Position numbers and translations under genes: made by a program. Shown piece by piece: positions 16,961 to 26,107 of a stretch of DNA of 64,000 bases. Location: contig NZ_FOJY01000002.1 in the NCBI RefSeq assembly GCF_900112085.1, forward strand, positions 1-64,000. Reading direction: 5' to 3'. This stretch comes from Acetitomaculum ruminis DSM 5522. GTDB lineage: Bacteria > Bacillota > Clostridia > Lachnospirales > Lachnospiraceae. Positions within the stretch are counted from its first letter, which is position 1. Each line of letters starts with the position of its first letter. The notes under the pieces were generated by a model. It ran no database searches. It was not told the origin of the DNA and was given only the letters and a program-made list of their open reading frames with translations.

Positions 16961-18247
16961 ATGAAAAAAATAGAATTAGAGGCTGTTAAAAGCCTTAAAG
17001 GTGAAATTAATATTCCGGGAGATAAATCCATTTCCCACAGAGCAATTATGTTAGGCTCTCTTGCCCAAGGTGAAAGCCATATCAGCAATTTTCTTACAGG
17101 TGAAGATTGTCTTTCTACCATAGACTGCTTTAGAAAAATGGGGGTGGATATTCATCTTTCAGATAAAAATGTTAGTATAAAAGGTAATGGACTTCATTCC
17201 TTGAAAAAACCGTCATCTTTACTTTATACAGGAAACAGCGGAACCACCACCCGAATTATATCCGGAATTCTTTCCGGTCAGGATTTTGAAACACAATTAA
17301 ACGGTGATGCTTCCATTATGAAAAGACCTATGAGTCGAATAATAAAGCCCCTTAAAATGATGAATGCCAGGATAGAAAGTCAACTGAATAATGACTGTAC
17401 ACCTCTTACAATACGCCCTTCAAACCTTAAGTCCATTGACTATGTTTCTAAAATAGCATCTGCCCAAGTAAAATCTTGTATATTATTGGCCGGCATGTAT
17501 GCTGAAGGTAAAACTTCTGTTACGGAACCTTATTTATCCCGAAATCATACAGAAATAATGGTTAATTTCTTTGGAGGAAAAATTGAAACGGAGGGTACAA
17601 AATCAATTATTACTCCTGAACCGATATTAGAAGCCAGAGATATAATTATTCCGGGGGATATTTCTTCAGCGGCTTATTTTATTGCTGCTGCCCTCATTAC
17701 TCCAGGTTCTGAAGTGTTAATAAAAAATGTTGGTATTAATCCTACCAGAGATGGAATTCTTACAGTATGTAAAAAAATGGGGGGAAATATTGAGCTTTTA
17801 AATGTAAATACTAAAAACGGAGAAAAAACAGCTGATATTTTAGTCAAATACTCTGATTTAAGAGGCGTAACTATAGAGGGGGATATAATACCACTCCTGA
17901 TTGACGAACTCACCATTATAGCCGTTATAGCCATGTTTGCAAAGGGCACTACCATTATTAAAGATGCAGCTGAATTAAGAGTAAAAGAATCAGACCGTAT
18001 TAAAACCATTACTACTAATCTTTCCAAAATGGGGGCAAATATTACGGAAACTGATGATGGAATGATTATTGAAGGAGGTTCGAAGCTTTACGGTGCCGAA
18101 ACCGAAAGCTTTAATGATCACAGAATAGCTATGAGTATCGCAATTGCCTCCTTAAATGCCAAGGGCAAAACGATTATTAATAACAGTGACTGTGTAGATA
18201 TATCATATCCTGGATTTTTTGAAGATTTAAAGAAGCTTTCATTATAA
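16961..18247 (+). CDS. aroA: 3-phosphoshikimate 1-carboxyvinyltransferase (EPSP synthase)
   Basis: Transfers enolpyruvate from PEP to shikimate 3-phosphate. The 428-residue protein has the family blocks PGDKSISHRAIML, GNSGTTTRIISG and LRVKESDRI, and ends with the ISYPGFFEDL block. The residue after GNSGTT is Thr rather than the GNAGTA of class I enzymes, so it looks like the glyphosate-tolerant class II group. Last gene of the aro operon. Confidence 0.95.
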   Translation: MKKIELEAVKSLKGEINIPGDKSISHRAIMLGSLAQGESHISNFLTGEDCLSTIDCFRKMGVDIHLSDKNVSIKGNGLHSLKKPSSLLYTGNSGTTTRIISGILSGQDFETQLNGDASIMKRPMSRIIKPLKMMNARIESQLNNDCTPLTIRPSNLKSIDYVSKIASAQVKSCILLAGMYAEGKTSVTEPYLSRNHTEIMVNFFGGKIETEGTKSIITPEPILEARDIIIPGDISSAAYFIAAALITPGSEVLIKNVGINPTRDGILTVCKKMGGNIELLNVNTKNGEKTADILVKYSDLRGVTIEGDIIPLLIDELTIIAVIAMFAKGTTIIKDAAELRVKESDRIKTITTNLSKMGANITETDDGMIIEGGSKLYGAETESFNDHRIAMSIAIASLNAKGKTIINNSDCVDISYPGFFEDLKKLSL

Positions 18248-18286
18248 AAAACTTGTCAGAAGGGTTTATATTCCCTCCTGACAAGT
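18248..18286 (-). terminator. Terminator of the HD-GYP gene, with the stop codon inside the stem
   Basis: ACTTGTCAG (18251-18259) pairs with CTGACAAGT (18278-18286), extended by GGG/CCC. On the minus strand the stem is followed by TTTTTT. The stop codon of the HD-GYP gene (18266-18268) lies in the loop, so the last codons form one stem arm. It also follows aroA on the + strand, with only a weak T-run there. Confidence 0.75.
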
Positions 18287-19384
18287 ATAAATTTCATCTT
18301 CGTTTACACTTAGTTCAAATGATGATGCCAGAAAGAATTCCTGCTCCGAAAGATCCAGGAGTTTTTTCATTTTATCAGAAAATTCACCACAAGCTCCGTC
18401 TTTTATCATATCTATGGCAAGCTCATGTTCTATTTCAATTTTGTATACTCTTTTACTTCGTAATGCATCATAACAGTCTGCAATGGATACAAGCTGAGCA
18501 CTGATTGGAATTGCTTCTCCTGACAATTTATCCGGATATCCGTTTCCATCCCATTTTTCATGATGATAACGACAGATTTCATAAATATATTCATACAAAA
18601 AATCATCAAAAAGTGTTCTGATTCTTTTTAAAATTTCGCATCCCTTAATTGTATGAGTCTGCATTATTTCATATTCTTCTCCGGTTAATTTTCCCGGTTT
18701 TAATAATATGGCATCAGGAATTGCTATCTTTCCTATATCATGCAAAACGGATGCCTTTACAATGGCAGCAGCGATTTCATTATCTATACCATATTCCGGG
18801 AATTCTTCCATAAGGTGTCTTAATAATATACTTACAAATTTCTTTATGTTTTTAATATGCTGACCTGATTCAAAATTTCTAAATTCTACAACTGTACTTA
18901 AAATATCAATTAACTGTTCGTTGGTTTCTTCAAGAATTTTGGCCTGTTTTTTAATTTGCTTTGTCTGAATATCAACCAGATATTTTAAGTGATTCTTATT
19001 TTCATAAAGCTCTATTACATTTTTTACCCTTTTTATAACCACTTCTCTGTTAAAAGGTTTTATAATAAGCTCTGTTATCCCCAAGGCATAGGCTTTCTTT
19101 TCAACTTCCAGGGTATAATCACCGGTAATTAAAATAACCGGAAACTCTTTAATATAATTCTTTTGATTTAATATCTCCAAGAGCCCGAATCCATCTAACA
19201 CAGGCATCATAATATCAAGCAAAACAGCGGCTATACCTGTATGCTCCTTTTCAATTACAGATAAGCCTTCCTGACCATTTTCGGCTTCCAATATATCAAA
19301 ATCAGTCCTAAACAGTTCTCGTAAAATACCTCTGTTTATTTCCTCATCCTCTATGATAATAATCTTTTTTCTTCCACTTACCAT
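18266..19384 (-). CDS. Response regulator with HD-GYP domain (putative c-di-GMP phosphodiesterase)
   Basis: A receiver domain (residues 5-125, phospho-acceptor D57 in AAVLLDIMMP, conserved Lys in IIKPF) is joined by a short coiled coil (about 140-165) to an HD-GYP domain with HDIGK and HHEKWDGNGYP. HD-GYP proteins usually break down cyclic di-GMP. All metal ligands of the core appear present. The ATG at 19384 has GGTGG at the right distance; the TTG at 19393 would sit directly on it. No histidine kinase is adjacent, so the input is unknown. It is downstream of recG with a 19-base gap. Confidence 0.85.
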   Translation of the reverse strand: MVSGRKKIIIIEDEEINRGILRELFRTDFDILEAENGQEGLSVIEKEHTGIAAVLLDIMMPVLDGFGLLEILNQKNYIKEFPVILITGDYTLEVEKKAYALGITELIIKPFNREVVIKRVKNVIELYENKNHLKYLVDIQTKQIKKQAKILEETNEQLIDILSTVVEFRNFESGQHIKNIKKFVSILLRHLMEEFPEYGIDNEIAAAIVKASVLHDIGKIAIPDAILLKPGKLTGEEYEIMQTHTIKGCEILKRIRTLFDDFLYEYIYEICRYHHEKWDGNGYPDKLSGEAIPISAQLVSIADCYDALRSKRVYKIEIEHELAIDMIKDGACGEFSDKMKKLLDLSEQEFFLASSFELSVNEDEIYTCQEGI

Positions 19385-19403
19385 TTTACTCAACCACCAA
19401 AAA

Positions 19404-21470
19404 TTAGAATGAACTTAAAAATTTTTCTTTTAAAGAATCAATATTGCCAAACCGTTGCTCTATTTTTTTAAATACCCTTTCTTTGTCTTCTTCATTGCCA
19501 AAATAATCTTCTACTGCCAATGAGACCTTTTTGATAATATCGGCATTTTCATAAATATCTGTGGTATTAAATTCCAAAAAACCACTTTGAACTGTCCCCA
19601 AAATATCGCCGCTTCCCCTTAAGTCCAAATCTTTATTAGATATTTCAAAACCATCTGTTGACTTGTTTACAATATCCAATCTCTCTTTTGTCTTTTCGTT
19701 GTGTAAAAAAGGAGACATAAATATACAATAGGATTGATGTGCTCCTCTTCCAATTCGACCTCTTATCTGGTGAAGCTGAGCAAGTCCAAATCTTTCTGAA
19801 TTTTCAATAAGCATAACCGTTGCGTTGGCTACATCAATTCCTACTTCAATAACTGTAGTTGATACTAAAACCTGTATGTCATTTCTTGAAAATCTGCCCA
19901 TTATTTCTTCTTTTTCTTCATCCTTCATAGCTCCATGAAGATAGGAAACTTTAATATCCCGTGGAAAAATTTCCTCAAGCATTTTTGTATAGTCAATAAC
20001 ATTTACCAGATCTTTGTTTTCACTTTCCTCTACTAAAGGACATATAACATAAGCCTGCCTTCCTGCTCTTACCTCGTTAATAATAAGCTCATAGCTTTTC
20101 TTTCTGAATCTGGTATCCACCACACAGTTTTTTACAGGCAACCTGTTTGAAGGAGCCTTGTCAATGAGGGAAATATCCATATCAGCGTAAAGAATCATGG
20201 CAAGAGTTCTTGGAATAGGTGTGGCTGTCATCGCCAGTACATGTACCATTTCCCCTTTATCTGCAAGCATGCTCCTTTGGTTGACTCCAAATCGGTGCTG
20301 CTCATCTGTAATAACCAGTGAAAGATTTTTCATTTTCACCTTATCGGTAATAAGAGCATGAGTGCCTACAATGATGTCGATTTCTCCCGATTCAAGCTTT
20401 TCATATATTTCTCTTTTTTCTTTTGCTTTTGTATGTCCTGTAAGAATTGACACATTAAATGTTAATCCCAGATTAGAGAATAATCCTTTTATCTTTTTGT
20501 AATGTTGAGTCGCCAAAACATAGGTTGGAACCATTAACGCGCTCTGGTATCCGTTTTCTGCCATCATTATCATTGCCAGGATGGCAATTATAGTCTTTCC
20601 TGAACCCACATCTCCTTCCACCAGCCTATGACAGGCATAATCTCCTGAAAAGTCTTTAACAAGCTCTTTAAAGACTTTTTTCTGGGCATCCGTCAACTCA
20701 AAAGGTAACTTATTTATAACAGATTCAGCAATACTCCATTTTTTGATTCTGAAATTATTGTCAATCTGTCTTGAGGAGTCCTTCATAAGCCTTATCATGG
20801 ATAAAAAAATAAAAAAATCATCAAAGGTAAGTCTTTCCTTTGCTTTTGTATAAGCTTCTTTACTAAAAGGAAAATGAATATTATTTAGTGCATACTCATA
20901 ATCACAAAGACTATATTTATTTAAAAATTTCTCATCAAAAAAATCTAATGTCTCTATGGGATAGGATTCTATAACCTGACTTATCGCCTTAACAATAGTC
21001 TTGTTTGAAAGACCTTTGGTTTTAGAATATACCGGATATAAAGTTTTCGTAAGCTCACGATACTTATTTGTGGGAAAATATTCAGGATGTTCCATTACAT
21101 AAGTATTTCCATCCTTTTTTATTTTTCCATAAAATACAAAAACCATACCGGCTTTTAATACAGAACACAAATAGGCTGAATTAAACCAGATAATAGACAT
21201 GTCACCCGTTTCATCAGCTACTTTACATAAGACTACTGATTTTTGGTTTTTCGTGGTTCTTTTAACCAACGGAGCAGTTATTCTGGCTCTTATTGCAAAG
21301 ACCCCTTCAAAATCAACATCCGCTATGTTTACCCAGTCAGTATATACCTTGTAACCGGATGGGCGATAATTGATTAAATCCGCTACAGTGACTACACCAA
21401 TTTTTTTAAAATAATCTGAAGTTTTTTTACCTATACCTTTTAAAATACTTATTTCATTTGTTAATTCCAT
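19404..21470 (-). CDS. recG: ATP-dependent DNA helicase RecG
   Basis: RecG of 688 residues, which remodels stalled forks and branched DNA. The N-terminal wedge domain (OB fold, about 60-150) precedes helicase motifs GDVGSGKT (motif I), ITDEQHRFGV (II), TATPIPRTLAM (III) and the TRG-like C-terminal HQIRGRIGRG. The start MELTNEISILKGIGKK fits the family. The ATG has no visible Shine-Dalgarno sequence, and an extended -10 box lies only 16 bases before it. Confidence 0.95.
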   Translation of the reverse strand: MELTNEISILKGIGKKTSDYFKKIGVVTVADLINYRPSGYKVYTDWVNIADVDFEGVFAIRARITAPLVKRTTKNQKSVVLCKVADETGDMSIIWFNSAYLCSVLKAGMVFVFYGKIKKDGNTYVMEHPEYFPTNKYRELTKTLYPVYSKTKGLSNKTIVKAISQVIESYPIETLDFFDEKFLNKYSLCDYEYALNNIHFPFSKEAYTKAKERLTFDDFFIFLSMIRLMKDSSRQIDNNFRIKKWSIAESVINKLPFELTDAQKKVFKELVKDFSGDYACHRLVEGDVGSGKTIIAILAMIMMAENGYQSALMVPTYVLATQHYKKIKGLFSNLGLTFNVSILTGHTKAKEKREIYEKLESGEIDIIVGTHALITDKVKMKNLSLVITDEQHRFGVNQRSMLADKGEMVHVLAMTATPIPRTLAMILYADMDISLIDKAPSNRLPVKNCVVDTRFRKKSYELIINEVRAGRQAYVICPLVEESENKDLVNVIDYTKMLEEIFPRDIKVSYLHGAMKDEEKEEIMGRFSRNDIQVLVSTTVIEVGIDVANATVMLIENSERFGLAQLHQIRGRIGRGAHQSYCIFMSPFLHNEKTKERLDIVNKSTDGFEISNKDLDLRGSGDILGTVQSGFLEFNTTDIYENADIIKKVSLAVEDYFGNEEDKERVFKKIEQRFGNIDSLKEKFLSSF

Positions 21471-21485
21471 AATTTTTCTGTCTTG

Positions 21486-21494
21486 ATTATAACA
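21486..21494 (-). promoter_or_regulatory. Extended -10 promoter element close to recG
   Basis: On the minus strand TGTTATAAT at 21494-21486. There is no good -35. Predicted start at about 21478-21479, leaving a leader of only 8-9 bases before the recG ATG. Confidence 0.45.
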
Positions 21495-21579
21495 CTTTCA
21501 TAAAAATGATAAAAAAATAATTGCATGAATGACCACAATACAGTCATATTTAAAATAGAATCAATGCTTTATCCTGAAT

Positions 21580-21619
21580 TTAAAAAAATCTGTAAATTAC
21601 TTTAATAAATTACAGATTT
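21580..21619 (-). terminator. Terminator after fakA
   Basis: On the minus strand AAATCTGTAA/TTACAGATTT form a 10-bp stem (21619-21586) followed by a run of seven T residues. It closes the asp23-fakA transcript. Confidence 0.75.
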
Positions 21620-21640
21620 CAATTAAAATATTTTACCATC

Positions 21641-21666
21641 TCCTGCCAAAATATACTCTGGCAGGA
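21641..21666 (-). other. Extra hairpin after fakA
   Basis: TCCTGCCA/TGGCAGGA, an 8-bp stem just downstream of the fakA stop codon with no T-run. It may protect the 3' end of the mRNA. Confidence 0.5.
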
Positions 21667-21691
21667 AATGCGTAAATTTTAATAACTTATT

Positions 21692-23371
21692 TTATTCTAC
21701 GGAAACTATATAATAATATACAGGCTGACCACCGGAATGTAATTCAACATCACATTCATCAAATTCTTCTTCTAATTCCTCTGCCAGCTTTTCTGCATCT
21801 TCTTTAGAAATTTCATCTCCATAATACAAACTTACAAGACTTGACTCATCATCTACAAGTTTAGAAACAGTAAGTTTCACTGTCTCATTAAGCTCTTTGC
21901 CTACTGCTACAATGCTTGAATCACCAACTCCCATATAGTCTCCCTGATTGATTTCAAATCCATCTATGGAAGTATCACGAACAGCATATGTAACCTGTCC
22001 TGTCTTTACATTTTTTATTTCATCAAGCATACATTCTTCGTTTTCTTCAACACTTCTATCTGAAATAAAATTAATAAGAGCTGTTATTCCCTGTGGAACT
22101 GTCTTAGTAGGAATAACAATAATATTTTTATCTGTCACTAAGTCTTTAGCCTGATTAGCTGCAAGTATTATATTTCCATTGTTAGGTAATATAAATATAT
22201 TTTTCGCATATACATTATCAATGGCATTTAGCATATCTTCTGTACTTGGATTCATAGTCTGTCCACCTTTGATGACATAATCTGCTCCAAGACTTTTAAA
22301 TATTTCTTCAATACCATCTCCGGCAGATACACTGATAAATCCATACTCTTTAAGCTCTTTTGGAGCGGCTTTTTGTGTATTTAAAGCCTGTTCTTTTGCA
22401 AGCCTTTCTGAATCCTTTATAACTTTTTCCTGGTGCTCCTCACGCATATTATCAACTTTCATGCGAGTTAAGGAACCATGTGTCAAAGCTTTTTCAAAAG
22501 CAAGACCAGGGTGATTTGTATGAACATGTACTTTCACAATTTCATCATCAGAAACCAATACAAGGGAATCACCTATGGAAAGAAGATAATTTTTAAACTC
22601 CTCTTCCATTTCTTCTGTAAATTCTTTTTCAAGCTTTATGATGAATTCTGTACAATAACCAAATTTAATATCCTCAGTTTCGATAGGTTTTGAAGAAGCT
22701 GTTTTAGCAACAGGTTTAGGCGTATTATCCTTATCAAAACTTAAAACGGATTCTTTACCCAAATAGCCATCATATGCACCTTTAATAACCTCTAATAATC
22801 CCTGACCGCCTGAATCAACAACTCCTGCTTCTTTTAAAACAGGTAAAAGATCTGGTGTTTTATTTAAAACAATCTGTCCATAATCGATGACCTCTTTAAA
22901 AAACTCTTCAACATCATCGATTTTTACCACCATCTCACTGGCTTTTTCTGACATTCCTTTTGCTACGGTAAGGATTGTTCCTTCTTTTGGTTTCATAACC
23001 GCTTTGTAAGCTGTTTCAACGGCCTTTTGAAATGCATTTGAAATAACCATAACATCAATAACGTCATATTCAGCAACTATCTTTGTAAAACCTCTTATAA
23101 GCTGTGAAAGAATAACTCCTGAGTTTCCTCTCGCTCCTCTAAGGGAACCGGAAGCCATGGCTTTACATACATTTTTCATGGTACAATCTGTAACATTGCT
23201 GACTTCCCTGGCAGCTGACATAATTGTCATAGTCATATTGGTTCCAGTATCACCATCCGGAACAGGAAATACATTTAATTCATTTATCCATTCCTTACTG
23301 GAATCAAGTCTGTTAGCTGCTGCCAAAAACATTTTTGAGAGAGTCTTGGCATCTATCGTATTTTTTTCCAA
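21692..23371 (-). CDS. fakA: DAK2-domain fatty acid kinase FakA-like protein
   Basis: A 559-residue homologue of FakA/YloV. FakA phosphorylates fatty acids held by FakB, for use in phospholipid synthesis. The N-terminal DhaL/DAK2 domain has FPVPDGDTGTNM (35-46), the magnesium-ATP site, and GARGNSGVILSQ. A long C-terminal domain (about 230-559) belongs to the DegV-like regulatory part that contacts FakB. The start is TTG at 23371 with AGGAGG eight bases before it. It lies 13 bases after the Asp23 gene. No fakB is seen in the window. Confidence 0.9.
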   Translation of the reverse strand: MEKNTIDAKTLSKMFLAAANRLDSSKEWINELNVFPVPDGDTGTNMTMTIMSAAREVSNVTDCTMKNVCKAMASGSLRGARGNSGVILSQLIRGFTKIVAEYDVIDVMVISNAFQKAVETAYKAVMKPKEGTILTVAKGMSEKASEMVVKIDDVEEFFKEVIDYGQIVLNKTPDLLPVLKEAGVVDSGGQGLLEVIKGAYDGYLGKESVLSFDKDNTPKPVAKTASSKPIETEDIKFGYCTEFIIKLEKEFTEEMEEEFKNYLLSIGDSLVLVSDDEIVKVHVHTNHPGLAFEKALTHGSLTRMKVDNMREEHQEKVIKDSERLAKEQALNTQKAAPKELKEYGFISVSAGDGIEEIFKSLGADYVIKGGQTMNPSTEDMLNAIDNVYAKNIFILPNNGNIILAANQAKDLVTDKNIIVIPTKTVPQGITALINFISDRSVEENEECMLDEIKNVKTGQVTYAVRDTSIDGFEINQGDYMGVGDSSIVAVGKELNETVKLTVSKLVDDESSLVSLYYGDEISKEDAEKLAEELEEEFDECDVELHSGGQPVYYYIVSVE

Positions 23372-23384
23372 AACAAAGTCCTCC

Positions 23385-23741
23385 TTAGTCGATTACTCTG
23401 ACACCTTCTACATAGATGTTGATTTTATCGATATGCATCCCGGTAAATTCTTCTACTTTATATCTGACATTATAAATAAGATTTTCTGCAACAGAAGAAA
23501 TATTTACGCCATAAGCTACTATAACGTGAAAATCCAGTGTAATTTTATTATCAATTATTTTTACGGCGATTCCATGATTTAAACTGTCTTTTTTCAGAAT
23601 CCTCACAAGACCGTCCTTAACATTAACGGAAGCCATTCCTACAATTCCAAAAATCTCAACGGCGATAGAACCTGCATATTGTGCAATAACATCAGAATCT
23701 ATAACTACTTCGCCTAAATGAGTATTTACATATCCTTTCAT
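23385..23741 (-). CDS. Asp23/Gls24 family envelope stress protein
   Basis: A 118-residue Asp23/Gls24 (YloU-type) protein. The typical motifs IDSDVIAQYAGSIAVEIFGIVGMAS and YGVNISSVAENLIYNVRYKVEE are present, abbreviated here as the family core over residues 14-105. Relatives are membrane-associated and help envelope homeostasis. Start ATG at 23741 with GGAGGTTT. It is the first gene of the asp23-fakA unit, a pairing conserved across Firmicutes, here directly downstream of rpmB. Confidence 0.9.
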   Translation of the reverse strand: MKGYVNTHLGEVVIDSDVIAQYAGSIAVEIFGIVGMASVNVKDGLVRILKKDSLNHGIAVKIIDNKITLDFHVIVAYGVNISSVAENLIYNVRYKVEEFTGMHIDKINIYVEGVRVID

Positions 23742-23848
23742 GGCTAAACCTCCATTCTTAATAGGATTTATTTATGCCTCGTTGTTTTGGGCAAAAAGAT
23801 AATCAATTTTAATAGAAACATGATTATATTATATATATTTTTAATAGA

Positions 23849-23877
23849 ATTATCTATAATTTAATTTTTAGATTCAA
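23849..23877 (-). promoter_or_regulatory. Sigma-A promoter of asp23-fakA
   Basis: On the minus strand TTGAAT (23877-23872), 17 bases, GATAAT (23854-23849). Confidence 0.65.
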
Positions 23878-23885
23878 AGTAAAAA

Positions 23886-23917
23886 TCCCCTACAACTTAA
23901 AAAGAAGTGTAAGGGAC
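23886..23917 (-). terminator. Terminator after rpmB
   Basis: On the minus strand TCCC...ACTTC and GAAG..GGGGA-type arms form an imperfect stem, then TTTTTACTTT. Separates rpmB from asp23. Confidence 0.7.
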
Positions 23918-23933
23918 AAATTTTCTAATTTGA

Positions 23934-24119
23934 CTAGGCTCTTTCTACTTTACCAGATCTTAAACATGAAGTACAAACGTATAATCTTTTATTAGCGCCA
24001 TTAACTTTACATCTAACTGATTTAATGTTTGGCTTCCACATTTTATTAGATCTTCTATGTGAATGACTTACTTTGATTCCAAAGTAAGCACCTTTACCAC
24101 AAACGCTACACTTTGCCAT
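23934..24119 (-). CDS. rpmB: 50S ribosomal protein L28 (zinc-binding form)
   Basis: L28 of 61 residues, opening MAKCSVCGKGAYFGIKVSH. It has two CxxC pairs (C4/C7 and CTSC near residue 48), so it is the zinc-binding C+ type. The second of two adjacent ATGs (24119) is chosen, because AGGAGG then sits seven bases upstream. It is a single-gene transcript with its own promoter and terminator. If the genome also has a C- copy, this one would be repressed when zinc is limiting; no Zur box was recognised here. Confidence 0.95.
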   Translation of the reverse strand: MAKCSVCGKGAYFGIKVSHSHRRSNKMWKPNIKSVRCKVNGANKRLYVCTSCLRSGKVERA

Positions 24120-24195
24120 CATCGCACCTCCTTGTCAATACGTTATGATGATAAAACGCTTAAATATTAGTCTTTTTTAGACCCACAATGCAATC

Positions 24196-24224
24196 ATTGT
24201 ATCAGATATACTATTGATTTGCAA
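24196..24224 (-). promoter_or_regulatory. Sigma-A promoter of rpmB
   Basis: On the minus strand TTGCAA (24224-24219), 17 bases, TACAAT (24201-24196). Confidence 0.7.
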
Positions 24225-24306
24225 GTATTTTTTTATTGGGCGACTCATTTTTTATAGCATTTTATTGAATTTTCAATCACATTATTAAACAAATATTATC
24301 AATAAG

Positions 24307-24771
24307 CTATTTATCGACATTTTCTTCTTTAATATCTTGTGTTTTAGTATCATCTTTATCCTTTAAAACATCGTTAACAACAGCTTCTTCATCCTTATTT
24401 AATTTAACCTCAGGTTTATCACTGTCATTTCCTGATGTAAATTTGTTAATAATATCAGGTACCATATCAAGTATTTTGGTTACACCATCCTGATTTTTAA
24501 CATTTACAAGTTTTGTACAACCGTTTTGAATAACAAGTACTGCACTTGGGCTGATTTTTCCACCCATACCACCACCGGCATTTTCTGATTTATCACCTGA
24601 AAAAGCTCCGGCACCAATACCAAAAGATGCTTCTACCAAAGGTAAAATTATGGTATCACCCATTTTTACCGCGTCACCTACAACTGTCTTGGTTGTTATA
24701 AAATTTTCCATTCCTTTAAACAAAGATTCAACTGTTGATTTTAAATTGTTATCATTATTTTTATTTTCCAT
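24307..24771 (-). CDS. gerW: GerW family sporulation protein (YtfJ)
   Basis: A 154-residue YtfJ/GerW homologue. The core is present: VGDAVKMGDTIILPLVEASFGIGAGAF, here residues about 30-60, then a GGGMGGKISPSAVLVI glycine-rich block. In Bacillus it is needed for normal germination, and paralogues exist outside sporulators. The tail is acidic and lysine-rich. The ATG overlaps the stop of the DUF2953 gene by one base, the same pairing as ytfI-ytfJ in Bacillus. It hints at a spore-forming ancestry. Confidence 0.88.
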   Translation of the reverse strand: MENKNNDNNLKSTVESLFKGMENFITTKTVVGDAVKMGDTIILPLVEASFGIGAGAFSGDKSENAGGGMGGKISPSAVLVIQNGCTKLVNVKNQDGVTKILDMVPDIINKFTSGNDSDKPEVKLNKDEEAVVNDVLKDKDDTKTQDIKEENVDK

Positions 24772-25772
24772 TAATCGTTTCCTCCCGTTTCCTTAAATTT
24801 CTTATATATGATTCTACAATCTTTATTCATAAACACTTTCAGAAATAAGTATAAAAGATAAAACAAAAAAATGCGACCTTTCATTCTAATATTTCCTTTT
24901 AATACTTTCTTTTGGAAATCCGGTATAAATCTGACATCTTTACTAATGGGAAGTAAAAATGACAAGAAACCGGTAATTTCACCTGTAAGGGCAGGATCAT
25001 CGCTTCCATATCGAAGCTTTCCTGATATTTGTCTTGGAAATATATGTTTAAGTGCCTTTTTTAGATTTTTTTTCAAAAAACGAAAAACTTTCTTATTTCT
25101 TTCATCATTTATAAAGCTTATTATTGTATCTATGTTTTCCCTGATATTTAAAATACCTGTTTTTATTGAAACAAAAAATTTCTTTATCTTTTCAGGTACA
25201 GAAGCAATAAAATTAACTACTGTCTTAAATTTATTTGTAATCCTGTTTTCTGTATTTGTTTCTTTTTCGTCGTCCTTAACATTCCCGATTGGTTCTTCAT
25301 ATTCATTACCCAAAACCAAGTCAGCTTCATAATCATCATTTAAATCAGAAAGATTACCTACACTTTCCTTAAGCTCATTTTTATCAGATTCATCCGGGGT
25401 TGTTAGCTCTATATCCCTATTAACATCCAGCTTATCTAATATGACAATTTCATCAGGTTTTCCCATTAAATCAGACTTTTCGTCTGTTTCCTTGTTAAAA
25501 TTGTGTTTTTTTCCTTTTAACAGAATATTGAAAATATAAATACCGATTTTCAACTCTTTATTTTTAAAAATAACCTTTAAAGAAACCAGGCTAAAAAGCC
25601 AGGACACTTTTGTTTTAAAGCAGGCTGTATCAAAGCCTTCTTTTTTTACTGCTCTGACATCGTATTTAAAAGGGAAAAAAAGCAGTAATAATATAATCAA
25701 AAATGCCAACGCTAAAAGACTACCTAATATTATTAAAAGTATTTTTAAAACTGTCAGCAGTATACTAAGCAT
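24771..25772 (-). CDS. DUF2953 domain membrane protein (YtfI-like)
   Basis: A 333-residue protein with one strong N-terminal membrane segment (about 5-32, Leu/Ile-rich). A long low-complexity acidic middle (about 95-190, Asp/Glu/Lys) follows, then a conserved C-terminal part with RYGSDDPALTGEITGF, the DUF2953 signature. A hydrophobic stretch near residue 305 may be a second membrane segment. Function unknown. Always next to gerW, so presumably acts in the same process at the membrane. Confidence 0.8.
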   Translation of the reverse strand: MLSILLTVLKILLIILGSLLALAFLIILLLLFFPFKYDVRAVKKEGFDTACFKTKVSWLFSLVSLKVIFKNKELKIGIYIFNILLKGKKHNFNKETDEKSDLMGKPDEIVILDKLDVNRDIELTTPDESDKNELKESVGNLSDLNDDYEADLVLGNEYEEPIGNVKDDEKETNTENRITNKFKTVVNFIASVPEKIKKFFVSIKTGILNIRENIDTIISFINDERNKKVFRFLKKNLKKALKHIFPRQISGKLRYGSDDPALTGEITGFLSFLLPISKDVRFIPDFQKKVLKGNIRMKGRIFLFYLLYLFLKVFMNKDCRIIYKKFKETGGND

Positions 25773-25786
25773 AACTCTCCTTATTG

Positions 25787-26092
25787 TTAACTATAAAACT
25801 CCCTAACATTAAATGCTCCTGTTTTTTTATATACATTATCTATAAGAAAAACAAGTAATTCAAGTGTTTCATCGTAAGATTCACCTATTGCCAGAACAGT
25901 CAGGTCATCTTTAGGATAGTATTTTTGCAATAATATGTTCGCATTTATTATATCGAACAAATTATTCTTATTTGATGCAAAGCAAATAACATATGTATCC
26001 AGAAGAATTTTATTATGTTTTAATCGCCACAGTATTTTTCTTTTATGACGGGATGCTTCTTTTCCATAATATAATTTTTTTGAAAATTTCAT
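25787..26092 (-). CDS. Conserved small protein of unknown function
   Basis: A 101-residue protein, basic at the N-terminus (KEASRHKRKILWRLKHNK) and then a compact alpha/beta-like domain with LLQKYYPKDDLTVLAIGESYDETLELL shortened here to residues 54-80. No catalytic residues stand out. It lies 14 bases before the DUF2953 gene and 15 bases after the PBP gene, so it is part of the same transcript. I recall similar small proteins in Lachnospiraceae, but no function. The compact operon position and normal codon use argue that it is real. Confidence 0.65.
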   Translation of the reverse strand: MKFSKKLYYGKEASRHKRKILWRLKHNKILLDTYVICFASNKNNLFDIINANILLQKYYPKDDLTVLAIGESYDETLELLVFLIDNVYKKTGAFNVREFYS

Positions 26093-26107
26093 ATATTACC
26101 TCAATTT

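Noticed and set aside
18253-18504. Frame on the + strand after aroA
   Set aside because: Antisense to the HD-GYP gene and starts in the terminator stem.
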